Shown piece by piece: positions 50,398-58,537 of a stretch of DNA of 64,000 nt. This stretch comes from Fimbriimonadaceae bacterium (GTDB taxonomy: Bacteria > Armatimonadota > UBA10988): positions 79,477 to 143,476 of the forward strand of contig JADZEX010000067.1 of NCBI GenBank assembly GCA_020850355.1. The letters are read 5' to 3'. The translations under genes were made by a program, and so were the position numbers. How positions within the stretch are numbered: the stretch's first letter is position 1; every line of letters starts with the position of its first letter. The notes under the pieces were generated by a model. It saw only the letters and a program-made list of their open reading frames with translations, had not been told where the DNA came from and ran no database searches.

Positions 50398-52179
50398 TCA
50401 CCACCGTGGGAAGGCGTAGCTGGGTGGCTGCGCGTAGCGACGCAGGCCGAGCGTCAGGCAGGCCACACTGCGCGGCTGCGCCACCAGCGCCAGATCCGCC
50501 GCATCGACGGGCTGCGCCGCTGCGCCGTCGCACGCCAGACTGCTGAAGCGGTGCTCCCCGAACATGCCGGCCCGCACCAACAGCGGGCGCGCCTCGGTCG
50601 GATGCAGATTGGCCACCTGCAGGCTGACACTGTCGGGCGTCACCGCCTCGACCAGGACGCCGACTTCGGGCGGCAGCCCCGGCCGGCGCGCCGCGGCGTC
50701 GAACCAGCGCAGGCGGGTGTGCAGCAGACCGCCGTGGTAGATCAACTGCGGCCCGCCGAGGGTCAACTGCACCAGCGCCTCGGTGCCGATCGGGTTGAGA
50801 TTCTGCCAATGGTGGACGTCCTGCTCGTCGACCGTCGTCTGGTCGTCGGCAATGGCCTGCAGGCGACGCCGCATCTCGGCGTCGTTGGCCCGCAGAATCT
50901 GCTCGGGGTAGTCGGGCAGCGCGCCCTCCAAGAACCGGATCCACGGCCCGGCGTGCCCTTCATCGCCTTTGCCGCGCTGCCCGTGGACGACGTCCCACGA
51001 CCCGCGGGGCCCCAGATCCAGCAGCCGCTGCCAGTCGTCGGCCCGTTGCGAGAGGTACCAGAGGTGGGTGTGGAAGCGCGCCTGCAGCGGCCGGAAATCG
51101 TACCAGCCAGCGTCGCCGTGGCGGTGCGGCACGTACTGCACCCCATCGCGGCGCTCCCCCTGACCGATCAACAGCTCCAACTGCGACCGCGGGAAGTCCA
51201 GCCAACTGCTGTCCCCGGTCAGCAGCAGGCAGTTGGCCGCGGCCATCAGCACCGGTTCGAGAATCGTGTTGATGCCGTGCGGCCAGCGGTAGCCGTAGTA
51301 GCCGCCGTACCACTTGCCCTCGAGACACTCCCCAATCTGCCCGGAGGGGCCGACGTTGTCGGGAATCAACCCACCGTTGGCGGCCGCCCGCTCCCGCCAG
51401 GCCGCAGTGTAGTCGAGCACCCAGCGCCGGTACTTCTCGTCGCCGGTGTAGGCGTAGGCGTGCGTCACCAGCGAGGTGCAGGCCAAGTTCAGCGGCACGT
51501 CGCCCCGCATCATGCGGGCGTTCAGGCGCTCCAGCACCTCGCCGAAGATGCGGTCGTCGTTCCAGTCGCAGAGCGGCCCGGGCGCGCCGGGGATGTCCTC
51601 GAAGGGTGGGGGATAGGCGGCCAGGATCGGGCGGTGGGTCACCCAGTCCTCGGCGCTGTTTTCGAAGCGCGGCCCGCGGCTGCCGTTGATCGGACTGCGG
51701 ATCAGTCGCTGCGCGGCGTCCCAGTTCGGCGTGGCGGGGTCCTCGCCCAGGTACATCCCAGCAAACCGCAGCGTGCGCTCGACATCCTTGGCGACCGTCG
51801 GGTCGGCGAAGCCGAAGGCGTAGAAGCTGGTCGAGCTCTCGCCGTGGTGCATCCAGTCGTAGTAGCCGTCGAACTCGTTGTGAACCTGCCCGTAGGCGGT
51901 GAACTGCCGGGTGACGGCATCCCATTCGCGGCGGCTGATGGCGTGGATGTCGGCGTCACCGCCCAGCGCATAGAACAGCGCGAAGTTGCCGAAGCTCTCG
52001 TAGCCGTCGTCCGAGCCATCCATCCCCGGCCAGGACTCGCGCCAGATCAGTGTCCCGTCGGGCTGCGTGTAGCGCCCCACGAAGTGGCGCGCCGCCGCCG
52101 CCATCGCCCGCAACAGGTGGCGCTGCAACAAAGCCCAGGTCGGCGCCGCGGCGGGCTGCCCGATCAACCGTGCGGACAT
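50398..52179 (-). CDS. Uncharacterised (alpha/alpha)-barrel-like protein
   Basis: The protein has 593 residues, starting ATG 52179 with GGAGAAG upstream. I do not recognise the family. The first 450 residues are helical and rich in Trp, Tyr and acidic pairs: GTLIWRESWPGMDGSDDGYE, FGNFALFYALGGD, HNEFDGYYDWMHHGES and GLIPDNVGPSGQIGECLEGK. WYGGYYGYRWPHGINTI follows. This style is typical of (alpha/alpha)6-toroid glycoside hydrolases or glycan-processing enzymes. The C-terminal 120 residues look like a small beta sandwich (VEAVTPDSVSLQVANLHPTE). There is no signal peptide. A cytoplasmic glycan-processing role is plausible but no catalytic residue could be assigned. Confidence 0.6.
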   Translation of the reverse strand: MSARLIGQPAAAPTWALLQRHLLRAMAAAARHFVGRYTQPDGTLIWRESWPGMDGSDDGYESFGNFALFYALGGDADIHAISRREWDAVTRQFTAYGQVHNEFDGYYDWMHHGESSTSFYAFGFADPTVAKDVERTLRFAGMYLGEDPATPNWDAAQRLIRSPINGSRGPRFENSAEDWVTHRPILAAYPPPFEDIPGAPGPLCDWNDDRIFGEVLERLNARMMRGDVPLNLACTSLVTHAYAYTGDEKYRRWVLDYTAAWRERAAANGGLIPDNVGPSGQIGECLEGKWYGGYYGYRWPHGINTILEPVLMAAANCLLLTGDSSWLDFPRSQLELLIGQGERRDGVQYVPHRHGDAGWYDFRPLQARFHTHLWYLSQRADDWQRLLDLGPRGSWDVVHGQRGKGDEGHAGPWIRFLEGALPDYPEQILRANDAEMRRRLQAIADDQTTVDEQDVHHWQNLNPIGTEALVQLTLGGPQLIYHGGLLHTRLRWFDAAARRPGLPPEVGVLVEAVTPDSVSLQVANLHPTEARPLLVRAGMFGEHRFSSLACDGAAAQPVDAADLALVAQPRSVACLTLGLRRYAQPPSYAFPRW

Positions 52180-52248
52180 CGGCTTCTCCGCGCCCTGGTT
52201 TGGCTACCTGCCCGCCGACCCCTCCGTCCGGACCGCCCGCCAGCCGAC

Positions 52249-52277
52249 TTGACTCCGCCCGGCGGGGAGGCGATACT
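52249..52277 (+). promoter_or_regulatory. Promoter of the SirB1-like/ABC operon
   Basis: TTGACT (52249-52254) and GATACT (52272-52277) are exactly 17 bp apart. The predicted start near 52284 leaves a leader of about 30 bases before the ATG at 52316. Confidence 0.7.
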
Positions 52278-52315
52278 CGCCCTGGCGGTGGTGCGTGGCG
52301 GGTCAGGCAGAGCTG

Positions 52316-53185
52316 ATGAACGAGGATCGCAGCGACATCCTGCAGGCGGCGGCGGCGGCGCATCCGGCGTTTGCCGGGACGGCGCAGGCCACGCCGCGGG
52401 ATCTGCTGGCGTTGGCGGCCTGGGTCGGCGAGGGCCTGACCGAGGTCGACCTGCCGTTGTTGCAGCGACAGATCGGATTCCTGGCCTACCTCGTCGAGCG
52501 CGCCGCCGAGGGCAGCCAGGATCCGCGTCGCCGGCTGGCTGCGCTGCGGCAGGTGCTGGCCGAGGAAGAGGGCCTGAGCGGCGCCGGGGATCCCTCTGAC
52601 GAACCGGCCAACAGCTTCCTGAATCGGGTTCTCGAACAGCGGCAGGGCCTGCCGATTGCGCTGGCGGTGATCTACCTGGCGGTGGCCGAGCGGTTGCACT
52701 GGCCGCTGGCGGGGGTCGATTACCCGGCGCACTTCCTGCTGCGCTATCGGGAGTCGAGCGAGCTGCTGGTGATCGATCCGCTGCAGGGCGGGGAGCTGAT
52801 CCCCTACGAGCGTTGCGTCGAACTGGCGGCACCGCTTTTCAAGGATCTGCCGACGCGGGAGCTGAGCCTCTACTTACGGATCCGGCTGGAGGACATCGTC
52901 ACGCCGGAGCGGCTGGTGACCAGGATGTTGCGCAATCTGGAAGGGTCGTTCGCCGCCCGGCGGGACTTGGCGGCGTTGCGCAATGTGGTGCAGAAGCTGC
53001 TGCTGGTGGACCCGACCGCCGACCGGGAACTGTGTACCTTGGCGCAGGTGCATCATCTGCTGGGCGACCATCGGCAGGCGGTGGCCTGCCTGCGGGGCTA
53101 CCTGGAGCGGCAGCCGGAGGGTCCCGACCGCCGGCGGGCCGAACAGATGGTCCACCGCTGGTCCGAACTGCTCGACGAGGAGTAG
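52316..53185 (+). CDS. SirB1-family transglutaminase-like/TPR protein
   Basis: The protein has 289 residues from ATG 52316; GTG 52295 is an in-frame alternative with a worse ribosome site. It matches the SirB1 (Transglut_core2) family: PANSFLNRVLEQRQGLPIAL, then AVIYLAVAERLHWPLAGVDY and PAHFLLRY. In these proteins the fold resembles transglutaminases, but the catalytic Cys is often lost; none is seen in the helix where it would be expected. A C-terminal TPR-like part follows (VVQKLLLVDPTADRELCTLA). Its role is unknown. It leads an operon with DUF4418, ABC permease, ATPase and beta-propeller lipoprotein genes. Confidence 0.85.
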   Translation: MNEDRSDILQAAAAAHPAFAGTAQATPRDLLALAAWVGEGLTEVDLPLLQRQIGFLAYLVERAAEGSQDPRRRLAALRQVLAEEEGLSGAGDPSDEPANSFLNRVLEQRQGLPIALAVIYLAVAERLHWPLAGVDYPAHFLLRYRESSELLVIDPLQGGELIPYERCVELAAPLFKDLPTRELSLYLRIRLEDIVTPERLVTRMLRNLEGSFAARRDLAALRNVVQKLLLVDPTADRELCTLAQVHHLLGDHRQAVACLRGYLERQPEGPDRRRAEQMVHRWSELLDEE

Positions 53186-53189
53186 GCTG

Positions 53190-53630
53190 ATGTCGTCCAA
53201 CCGCCCGCCTGTCTGGCTGGGCCCGGCGCTGGTGCTGATTGCTGTCACCAGCATTCTCTGCGCGGCGCGGCTGTTTCCGGTCGCCGACGAGCGGCCGCTG
53301 AAGATGAGCTGCTACTGGGCCGGCCAGGCGGTGATCGCCTTCGGCGCGCTGCTCGGGGTCTGCGGCCTGCTGGCGAGCGCGGTGCGCGGGACCGAGGCGG
53401 GGCGGGTGGTCTGCTGGCTGGCCTGGGCCACCGGCGCCGTGCAGATCTTCACCACGCGGCTGCTGATTCCGTACATGCCCCACAGCGCGCTGCACCAGCG
53501 GGTGCATGACCTGCTGGCGAGCGCGGCGGTGATGGTCGCCGGAGCGGCCCTGGTGATGATGCGGCCGGAGCCGAACCTCAATGAAGCCCTTGACGCCGCG
53601 GCGGCTGCTCGCAAGCAACCTCGCGCGTAG
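53190..53630 (+). CDS. DUF4418 family membrane protein
   Basis: The protein has 146 residues, starting ATG 53190 with AGGAG, 4 bp after the SirB1-like gene. Four hydrophobic helices are seen: LGPALVLIAVTSILCAA, AVIAFGALLGVCGLLAS, VVCWLAWATGAVQIFTT and LLASAAVMVAGAALVMM. The segment KMSCYWAGQA between the first two is the conserved Met/Cys-containing motif of DUF4418. Members regularly precede an FtsX-like permease and its ATPase, as here, and may form part of that transporter. The 3' end overlaps the permease gene by 50 bp. Confidence 0.82.
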   Translation: MSSNRPPVWLGPALVLIAVTSILCAARLFPVADERPLKMSCYWAGQAVIAFGALLGVCGLLASAVRGTEAGRVVCWLAWATGAVQIFTTRLLIPYMPHSALHQRVHDLLASAAVMVAGAALVMMRPEPNLNEALDAAAAARKQPRA

Positions 53631-54783
53631 ACGATTTCGCACCACGGCCCTGCTGTTGACCGTCGCCGTCGTCGCGGGTGGGATCGGTCTCTTGACGGCG
53701 CTGCTGCGTGGGATGCAGCAGTCGGTGGCGTTGGGCACGGCGCGGCTGGGGGCCGATCTGGTGGTGATCCCCCGCGGCAGCCGCGCCGCCGCCGAAGGGG
53801 CGCTGATCGTCGGCGAGGCCACGCAGCTCACGATGCCGGCCAGCCAGGTCGCCCGGATCGCGGCCCTGCCGGGCGTGGCGCAGGCCAGCGCGCAGGTCTA
53901 CGTGAAGACGCTGACCGACGCGCGCTGCTGTCCGGGGGAGTTCTTCCTGATCGGGTTCGACCCGGCCACCGACTTCAGCATCGCACCCTGGCTACGCCAG
54001 CGCGGTCTGCGGCTGGGCAGCCACGACGCCGTGGTCGGTGACCGCGTGACCCTGCGCGATGGCGCCACCGTGCCGTTCTTCGGCACACCGTTCACGGTGC
54101 GCGGACACCTCGATCCAACCGGCGTCGGACTCGACACCACGGTCTTCCTGCCGCTTGACGGGTTGCGCGACATGGTCGCGCACTCGCCGCAGCGGGCCGA
54201 GGAGCCGCTGGAGATCGCCGTGGACGAGGTCAGCGTGGTGCTGGTGAAGACCGCGCCCGGCGTGCCCGCGAGCCATGTCGCCGAGGCCGTGACCGCCAAC
54301 CTGGACGGTCTCGAGGTGGTGCTGGCGCCCCAGGTGATTGGCGCCGCGATGCGTGACCTGGGCGGCGTGCTGCGCTTGCTGGTGCTGGTTGGAGTGGCTC
54401 TGTGGGGAGTCCTGCTGCCGCTGCTGGGGACGACCTTTTCGATGGCTGTGGCCGAGCGACGGCGGGACATCGGCGTCTGGCGCGCGCTCGGCGCGTCCGC
54501 GGGGTGGGTCTTCCGGCTGGTGCTGGCCGAGGCGGCGGTGATCTGTGGCCTGGGGGCGCTGCTCGGCCTGGCCGTCGCCGCGGTGCTCACCACCGGTTTT
54601 GGAGCGGCCCTGGCCGCGGCGCTGGGCACTCCCTATGTCTGGATCGGCTGGCCCTGGGTGATCGCCCTGACGGGCGGCATTGCCGGGTCGGCGGTGGCCA
54701 CTGGTTGCCTGGCGGCCTGGCTCCCGGCGCGGGCCGCGGCGCGGCTGGACCCCTACGAGTGCATCCGTGCGGCGGGAGTCTGA
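53581..54783 (+). CDS. FtsX/MacB-type ABC transporter permease
   Basis: The protein has 400 residues. One N-terminal helix (TALLLTVAVVAGGIGLLTAL) is followed by a large extracytoplasmic MacB-like domain (about 45-265) and three C-terminal helices. ERRRDIGVWRALGASAGWVF is the cytoplasmic coupling loop typical of FtsX permeases, and LPARAAARLDPYECIRAAG the conserved C-terminal tail. The extracytoplasmic domain contains DARCCPGEF, a Cys pair often seen in permeases partnered with DUF4418, possibly for metal or heme-linked substrates. It works with the ATPase encoded one base downstream. Confidence 0.92.
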   Translation: MKPLTPRRLLASNLARRRFRTTALLLTVAVVAGGIGLLTALLRGMQQSVALGTARLGADLVVIPRGSRAAAEGALIVGEATQLTMPASQVARIAALPGVAQASAQVYVKTLTDARCCPGEFFLIGFDPATDFSIAPWLRQRGLRLGSHDAVVGDRVTLRDGATVPFFGTPFTVRGHLDPTGVGLDTTVFLPLDGLRDMVAHSPQRAEEPLEIAVDEVSVVLVKTAPGVPASHVAEAVTANLDGLEVVLAPQVIGAAMRDLGGVLRLLVLVGVALWGVLLPLLGTTFSMAVAERRRDIGVWRALGASAGWVFRLVLAEAAVICGLGALLGLAVAAVLTTGFGAALAAALGTPYVWIGWPWVIALTGGIAGSAVATGCLAAWLPARAAARLDPYECIRAAGV

Positions 54784-54784
54784 G

Positions 54785-55471
54785 ATGCCGCCAGCGCTGG
54801 CCGAACTGCGGGGCGCCGGCAAGACCTACCACAGCCCGGCGGGCACCGTGGCCGCTCTGCAGCCGCTCGACTGGACCTTGTCCGACGGGGAGTTTGTGGT
54901 GGTCACGGGGCGTTCCGGCAGCGGCAAGAGCACGCTGCTGGCGCTCTGTGGCGCCCTGGCCACCCCCACGGCGGGCAGCGTGCGGCTGTTTGGCGAGGCG
55001 CTCGAAGCGCTCAACGACGCGGCCCGGTCGGTGCTGCGGGCCACGCGGCTGGGCTTCGTGTTTCAGTTTACCGGCCTGCTGCCGACTCTGACGGTGTTCG
55101 ACAACGTCCGCCTGGGGACGCTCTTCCGACCGCCCGAGGGCGTGGCGGCTGACCTCCGGGCGCGCGAGCTGCTCCAGCGGGTCGGCCTGGGCGACCGGCT
55201 GGGGGCCTACCCGGCCGAGCTGTCGGGCGGTGAGCAGCGCCGGGTCGCCATCGCGCGGGCGCTGCTGGGCCAGCCGGCGCTGTTGCTGGCGGACGAGCCC
55301 ACCGGCGATCTCGACAACGAGACCGAGGCGGGCATCATGGCGCTGTTCGGCGAGCTGCACGCCGAAGGGCTGACGGTGGTGCTGGTGACGCACAACCTGG
55401 ATCTGCGCCGGTACGCCACGCGCTGGCTGCGGCTGCAAGACGGGCGGATCGCCGAGGAGGGCCAGCCATGA
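54785..55471 (+). CDS. ABC transporter ATP-binding protein (LolD/MacB-type)
   Basis: The protein has 228 residues, starting at ATG 54785, one base after the permease stop, with GGGAG upstream. All ATPase motifs are present: Walker A GRSGSGKST (42-50), Q loop FVFQFTGLL (91-99), signature LSGGEQRR (146-153) and Walker B LLLADEPTGDLD (166-177). The H loop is VTHN. Walker B with EPTGDLD is typical of LolD, FtsE and MacB-type ATPases that drive mechanotransmission rather than classic import. It overlaps the next gene by ATGA. Confidence 0.95.
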   Translation: MPPALAELRGAGKTYHSPAGTVAALQPLDWTLSDGEFVVVTGRSGSGKSTLLALCGALATPTAGSVRLFGEALEALNDAARSVLRATRLGFVFQFTGLLPTLTVFDNVRLGTLFRPPEGVAADLRARELLQRVGLGDRLGAYPAELSGGEQRRVAIARALLGQPALLLADEPTGDLDNETEAGIMALFGELHAEGLTVVLVTHNLDLRRYATRWLRLQDGRIAEEGQP

Positions 55472-56571
55472 GGTGGATCGGCGGTCTGCTGCTGCTGAGC
55501 CTGCTGACGGGCTGCCGCGACCAGCCGGTCGCCAGCCGCCTGCGCTGGAAGCTGGCCTTCGGCGACGTGGTCGCGGCGCCGCCGGTGCTGGGACCGGATG
55601 GCACGATCTACGTCGGCAGCCACGACCACACCTTCTGCGCGGTCTCGCCGGCCGGGCAGCGGCTCTGGTCGCGGCAGGCCAAGGACTTCTTCCACGCCCC
55701 GGCCGCCGGCGATGGCCAGCGCCTGGTGGTCGGGTCGTTCGACCAGCAGGTCTACTGCTACAACACCGCTGGCGAGCAGCTCTGGGCCTTCCCGACCAGC
55801 GAACGGATCGAGGCCGGCGCGGCGCTGGGGAGTGACGGCACGGCTTACGTCCCCGGGCTCGACGACAACCTGCACGCGCTCGGTTCCGACGGCCAGGAGC
55901 GCTGGCGCTTCACCGCCGCCGACGACATCGGCGGTTCGCCGGCCGTGCTGCCCGATGGCAGCATCCTGTTCGGCGACAAGTCGCGCCGCGGGGTGCTCTA
56001 CAAGATGTCTCCCGCCGGGCAGGTGATCTGGAGCCGTGACCTGGGCTCGCCGATCTTCTGCAGCCCGGCGCTGGGCGCCGATGGGCGGGTCTACGTGACG
56101 ACGATGCGCGGCCATCTGCTGGCGCTCGACCGCAGCGGGCAGGAGCTCTGGCGGTTCACGACCGAGGCCTCGATCTACAGCTCGCCGGTGCTCGACGCCG
56201 CCGGCAACGTCTACTTCAGCGGCTACGACGGCGGCATCTACAGCGTCGACCCGCAGGGCCAGCAGCGCTGGAAGTTCCTGATCTACACCCGCGTCGGCAG
56301 TTCACCCACCGTGGGCGCCAACGGGTTGATCTACGTCGGGGCCGACTCCCGGGCGGTCTACTGCCTGGCCGCGGCCGATGGCAAGCTGGTCTGGAAAGAG
56401 GAAGTGGGCGGCTACGTGACCTCGTCCGGCGTGCTGAGCCCCGATGGAACGCTCTACATTGGCTGCGACGATGGCCACCTGTACGCCTTCCGCACCGACA
56501 GCCCCGGCCTCGAGAGCAGCTCGGCCTGGCCGTTCCTGCGGGGCGGTCCGGCCGGGCTGGGCCGCCGCTAA
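55468..56571 (+). CDS. PQQ-like beta-propeller lipoprotein
   Basis: The protein has 367 residues. The signal MRWIGGLLLLSLLTGC ends in a lipobox with Cys16. The mature part consists of seven or eight short PQQ-like blades, each near 40 residues: PDGTIYVGSHDHTFCAVSPA, GQRLWSR, GDGQRLVVGSFDQQVYCY and GADGRVYVTTMRGHLLALD. The propeller closes with GTLYIGCDDGHLYAF. The ending WPFLRGGPAGLGRR is typical of outer-face PQQ-repeat proteins. It overlaps the ATPase start-stop and so belongs to the ABC transporter operon, perhaps as substrate-capture component. This reminds one of BamB-like assembly lipoproteins, but no Bam genes are nearby. Confidence 0.88.
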   Translation: MRWIGGLLLLSLLTGCRDQPVASRLRWKLAFGDVVAAPPVLGPDGTIYVGSHDHTFCAVSPAGQRLWSRQAKDFFHAPAAGDGQRLVVGSFDQQVYCYNTAGEQLWAFPTSERIEAGAALGSDGTAYVPGLDDNLHALGSDGQERWRFTAADDIGGSPAVLPDGSILFGDKSRRGVLYKMSPAGQVIWSRDLGSPIFCSPALGADGRVYVTTMRGHLLALDRSGQELWRFTTEASIYSSPVLDAAGNVYFSGYDGGIYSVDPQGQQRWKFLIYTRVGSSPTVGANGLIYVGADSRAVYCLAAADGKLVWKEEVGGYVTSSGVLSPDGTLYIGCDDGHLYAFRTDSPGLESSSAWPFLRGGPAGLGRR

Positions 56572-57872
56572 CGCCAGCCGAGGAGCGTCGCCGGGAGCGC
56601 CAGGCAGCCGCTGCGGCCGGCCTTGGGCGCGTCGCGGTCGACCTCGTAGGCAATCACGATGGAGTGCTCCTCGTCGTTGGCGTGGATGGTCAGCGGCACC
56701 GTCGCCGGACCGGCCGCCGCTTCGCGCGGCACGTGCAACAGCAAATGCAGCTCGATCTGCGACCCGTTGGAAGTGGCCGGGAGCAGGCGTAACAGCGCGT
56801 CGTCGCCGGAGACCGCGTAGCCCCGCGGACGGATCCCGCGACGGCGGTCGAAGACCACCACCTTCAAGTCGCGCATCTGCCCCGGCGCCAGCCGCCCGGC
56901 CTCGACGCGGGTCGGTTCGATCACCACCCAGTGCTGCCGTTGGCGCGGGCGCGGCGGGTCGGGTCGCGCCGCCAGGGCTGCCAGCAGCGCCGGCAGGTTG
57001 GCGTGGCGGTCCTCGGCCGCCGGCCGCACCGCCCGGTCCAGCGCCGCGGCCAGGCGGCCGTCGAGATCGTCGCGCAGCTCAGTCAGCCGCTGCTCGCGCA
57101 GCGCCGCGGCCTGCGATGGATCGGTCGGGTCCAGACCGGTCAGAGCCTGGCGAACCGTGATCCCCAGCGCGTACTGGTCGGCGGCCGGCCCGGGGTTCTC
57201 TTGCTCGACGGGATCTGGCGGCGAGTAGCCCGGCGTGCCGAAGCGGCCGGTGCTCGACAGCGGCACCGTGCCGTAGCCCGGCACGGTCTGTGCCGGCCGG
57301 CAGAGCCCGAAGTCGATCAGCAGGGCAACCTGGTCCTGCTCGCGGATCAGGATGTTGGCTGGTTTCAGGTCGCGATGGACCAGTCCCAGGCGGTGCAGGT
57401 AGCCGACCGACTCGGCGAGCTGGCGTAGCCAGGCGGTCACCAGTTCGGCCGGCAGCGGCGTGTTCGCGGCCTCGGCGCGGGCCAGGCGGATGGCCAGGGT
57501 CTCGCCGGGGTGGTAGTCCTGCAGCAGGTAGTAGCGCCCCGCCAGTTCGATGGCCTGCGGGCAGTCAGCGGCGCACTCCAGGCCGGTGGCCGGGTCGGCC
57601 CACAGCGGACCGGCGATGTCGAGGGGGTAGCTGGCGACGATCCCGGGGTGCTCCAACTGGCTGAGTACGGCGGTCTCGGCCCGGTGGAACTGCAGCCCGC
57701 GCGCCGCTGCCAGGGGGTCGGCGAAGAGGTGCATCTCCTTGGCGACTCGCCGGAACCCGGTCTCGTCGGCGACCAGGTAGACGGTGCCGTAACTGCCCCA
57801 GCCGAGCTCGGCCAGGACCTGCCACTGCCCCCCGATCAGGTCGCCGATCTGGTGCTGCAGCCGCTGATTCAT
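56568..57872 (-). CDS. Soluble eukaryotic-type Ser/Thr protein kinase
   Basis: The protein has 434 residues. The kinase domain (1-310) has a glycine-rich loop GWGSYGTVYLV (24-34), the ATP-binding Lys45 in VAKEM, HRDLKPANIL (166-175), DFG (187-189) and GTPGYSPPD (APE-like). A short insertion between N- and C-lobes (WADPATGLECAADC) has two Cys residues. The remaining 120 residues form a beta-rich region (VVIEPTRVEAGRLAPGQMRD) of unknown kind, with no PASTA or membrane segment. It is the last gene of the phosphosignalling operon and overlaps the zinc-ribbon-FHA gene by ATGA. Confidence 0.92.
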   Translation of the reverse strand: MNQRLQHQIGDLIGGQWQVLAELGWGSYGTVYLVADETGFRRVAKEMHLFADPLAAARGLQFHRAETAVLSQLEHPGIVASYPLDIAGPLWADPATGLECAADCPQAIELAGRYYLLQDYHPGETLAIRLARAEAANTPLPAELVTAWLRQLAESVGYLHRLGLVHRDLKPANILIREQDQVALLIDFGLCRPAQTVPGYGTVPLSSTGRFGTPGYSPPDPVEQENPGPAADQYALGITVRQALTGLDPTDPSQAAALREQRLTELRDDLDGRLAAALDRAVRPAAEDRHANLPALLAALAARPDPPRPRQRQHWVVIEPTRVEAGRLAPGQMRDLKVVVFDRRRGIRPRGYAVSGDDALLRLLPATSNGSQIELHLLLHVPREAAAGPATVPLTIHANDEEHSIVIAYEVDRDAPKAGRSGCLALPATLLGWR

Positions 57873-58534
57873 GTCGCCTCGACCAAGCGCAGGACGACTT
57901 TGCCGAAGCGCACGGCGTCGCCGACGTTGAGCGGGTGGGCGAGGTGGTCGGCGATTGGGCGGTTGTTGACGAAGGTGCGGTTGTGTCCGCCCAAGTGGGT
58001 CACGAACAAGAACGAGCCCTCGAAGGTCAGCCGGGCGTGCCGCCGGTGGACGTAGCCCTCGTCCAGGCCGGTCAGGTCGATGTCCGGGACGAACTGCTCG
58101 CTGGCGTCCTCCCGGCCGACGAGCATCTCATCGGCGGTCAGCAGGTACTGCTTGCCGATCACCATGCCCTGTTCGACGATCAGCTTGACCTTCCCCTTGC
58201 GCGGCCCGGTCGCCAGTTGCCCCGGCGTGGTGGCGACCGCGATGGCCTCGGCCGGGTCCGGCAGCCGCACGCCAGCAGCCTCGACCAGCCGCGCCGGGCC
58301 GGCCGGTTCGGCGACCGGATCGGGCGGCGAGGACGGCGGCGGGCTGCCGGCGGGCCGCTGCCCGCAGGCCTCACAGACCACGTTGGCGGCGGGGTTGCCG
58401 TGGTCGCAGTGCGGACAGCTCCAGCCGGGCGGCGGCGGGTCGGCGGCCGGCTGAACCGCGCTCAGGTCGGCGCCGCAGCGTTCGCAGAACAACGAACCGG
58501 CGACATTGGTCTGACCACACTCCGGACAGCGCAT
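57869..58534 (-). CDS. Double zinc-ribbon FHA-domain protein
   Basis: The protein has 221 residues. Two zinc ribbons at the N-terminus (CPECGQ...CERCG at 3-21 and CPHCDH...CEACG at 40-58) are followed by a Pro-rich linker. An FHA domain covers about 115-221: LVGRED, YVHRRHARLTFEG, NRTFVNNRPI and LNVGDAVRFG. FHA domains bind phosphothreonine, so this protein likely recognises targets of the kinases in the same operon. The FHA phosphopeptide residues Arg (GRED), Ser/His region and Asn (NRTF) are kept. It lies 3 bp after the VWA gene and overlaps the kinase gene. Confidence 0.9.
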   Translation of the reverse strand: MRCPECGQTNVAGSLFCERCGADLSAVQPAADPPPPGWSCPHCDHGNPAANVVCEACGQRPAGSPPPSSPPDPVAEPAGPARLVEAAGVRLPDPAEAIAVATTPGQLATGPRKGKVKLIVEQGMVIGKQYLLTADEMLVGREDASEQFVPDIDLTGLDEGYVHRRHARLTFEGSFLFVTHLGGHNRTFVNNRPIADHLAHPLNVGDAVRFGKVVLRLVEAT

Positions 58535-58537
58535 CGC

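Noticed and set aside
49552..52599. A very long plus-strand open frame across the deaminase and (alpha/alpha)-type genes
   Set aside because: It is antisense to the adenosine deaminase-like gene with intact active-site motifs; its translation is low-complexity and lacks any fold signature.
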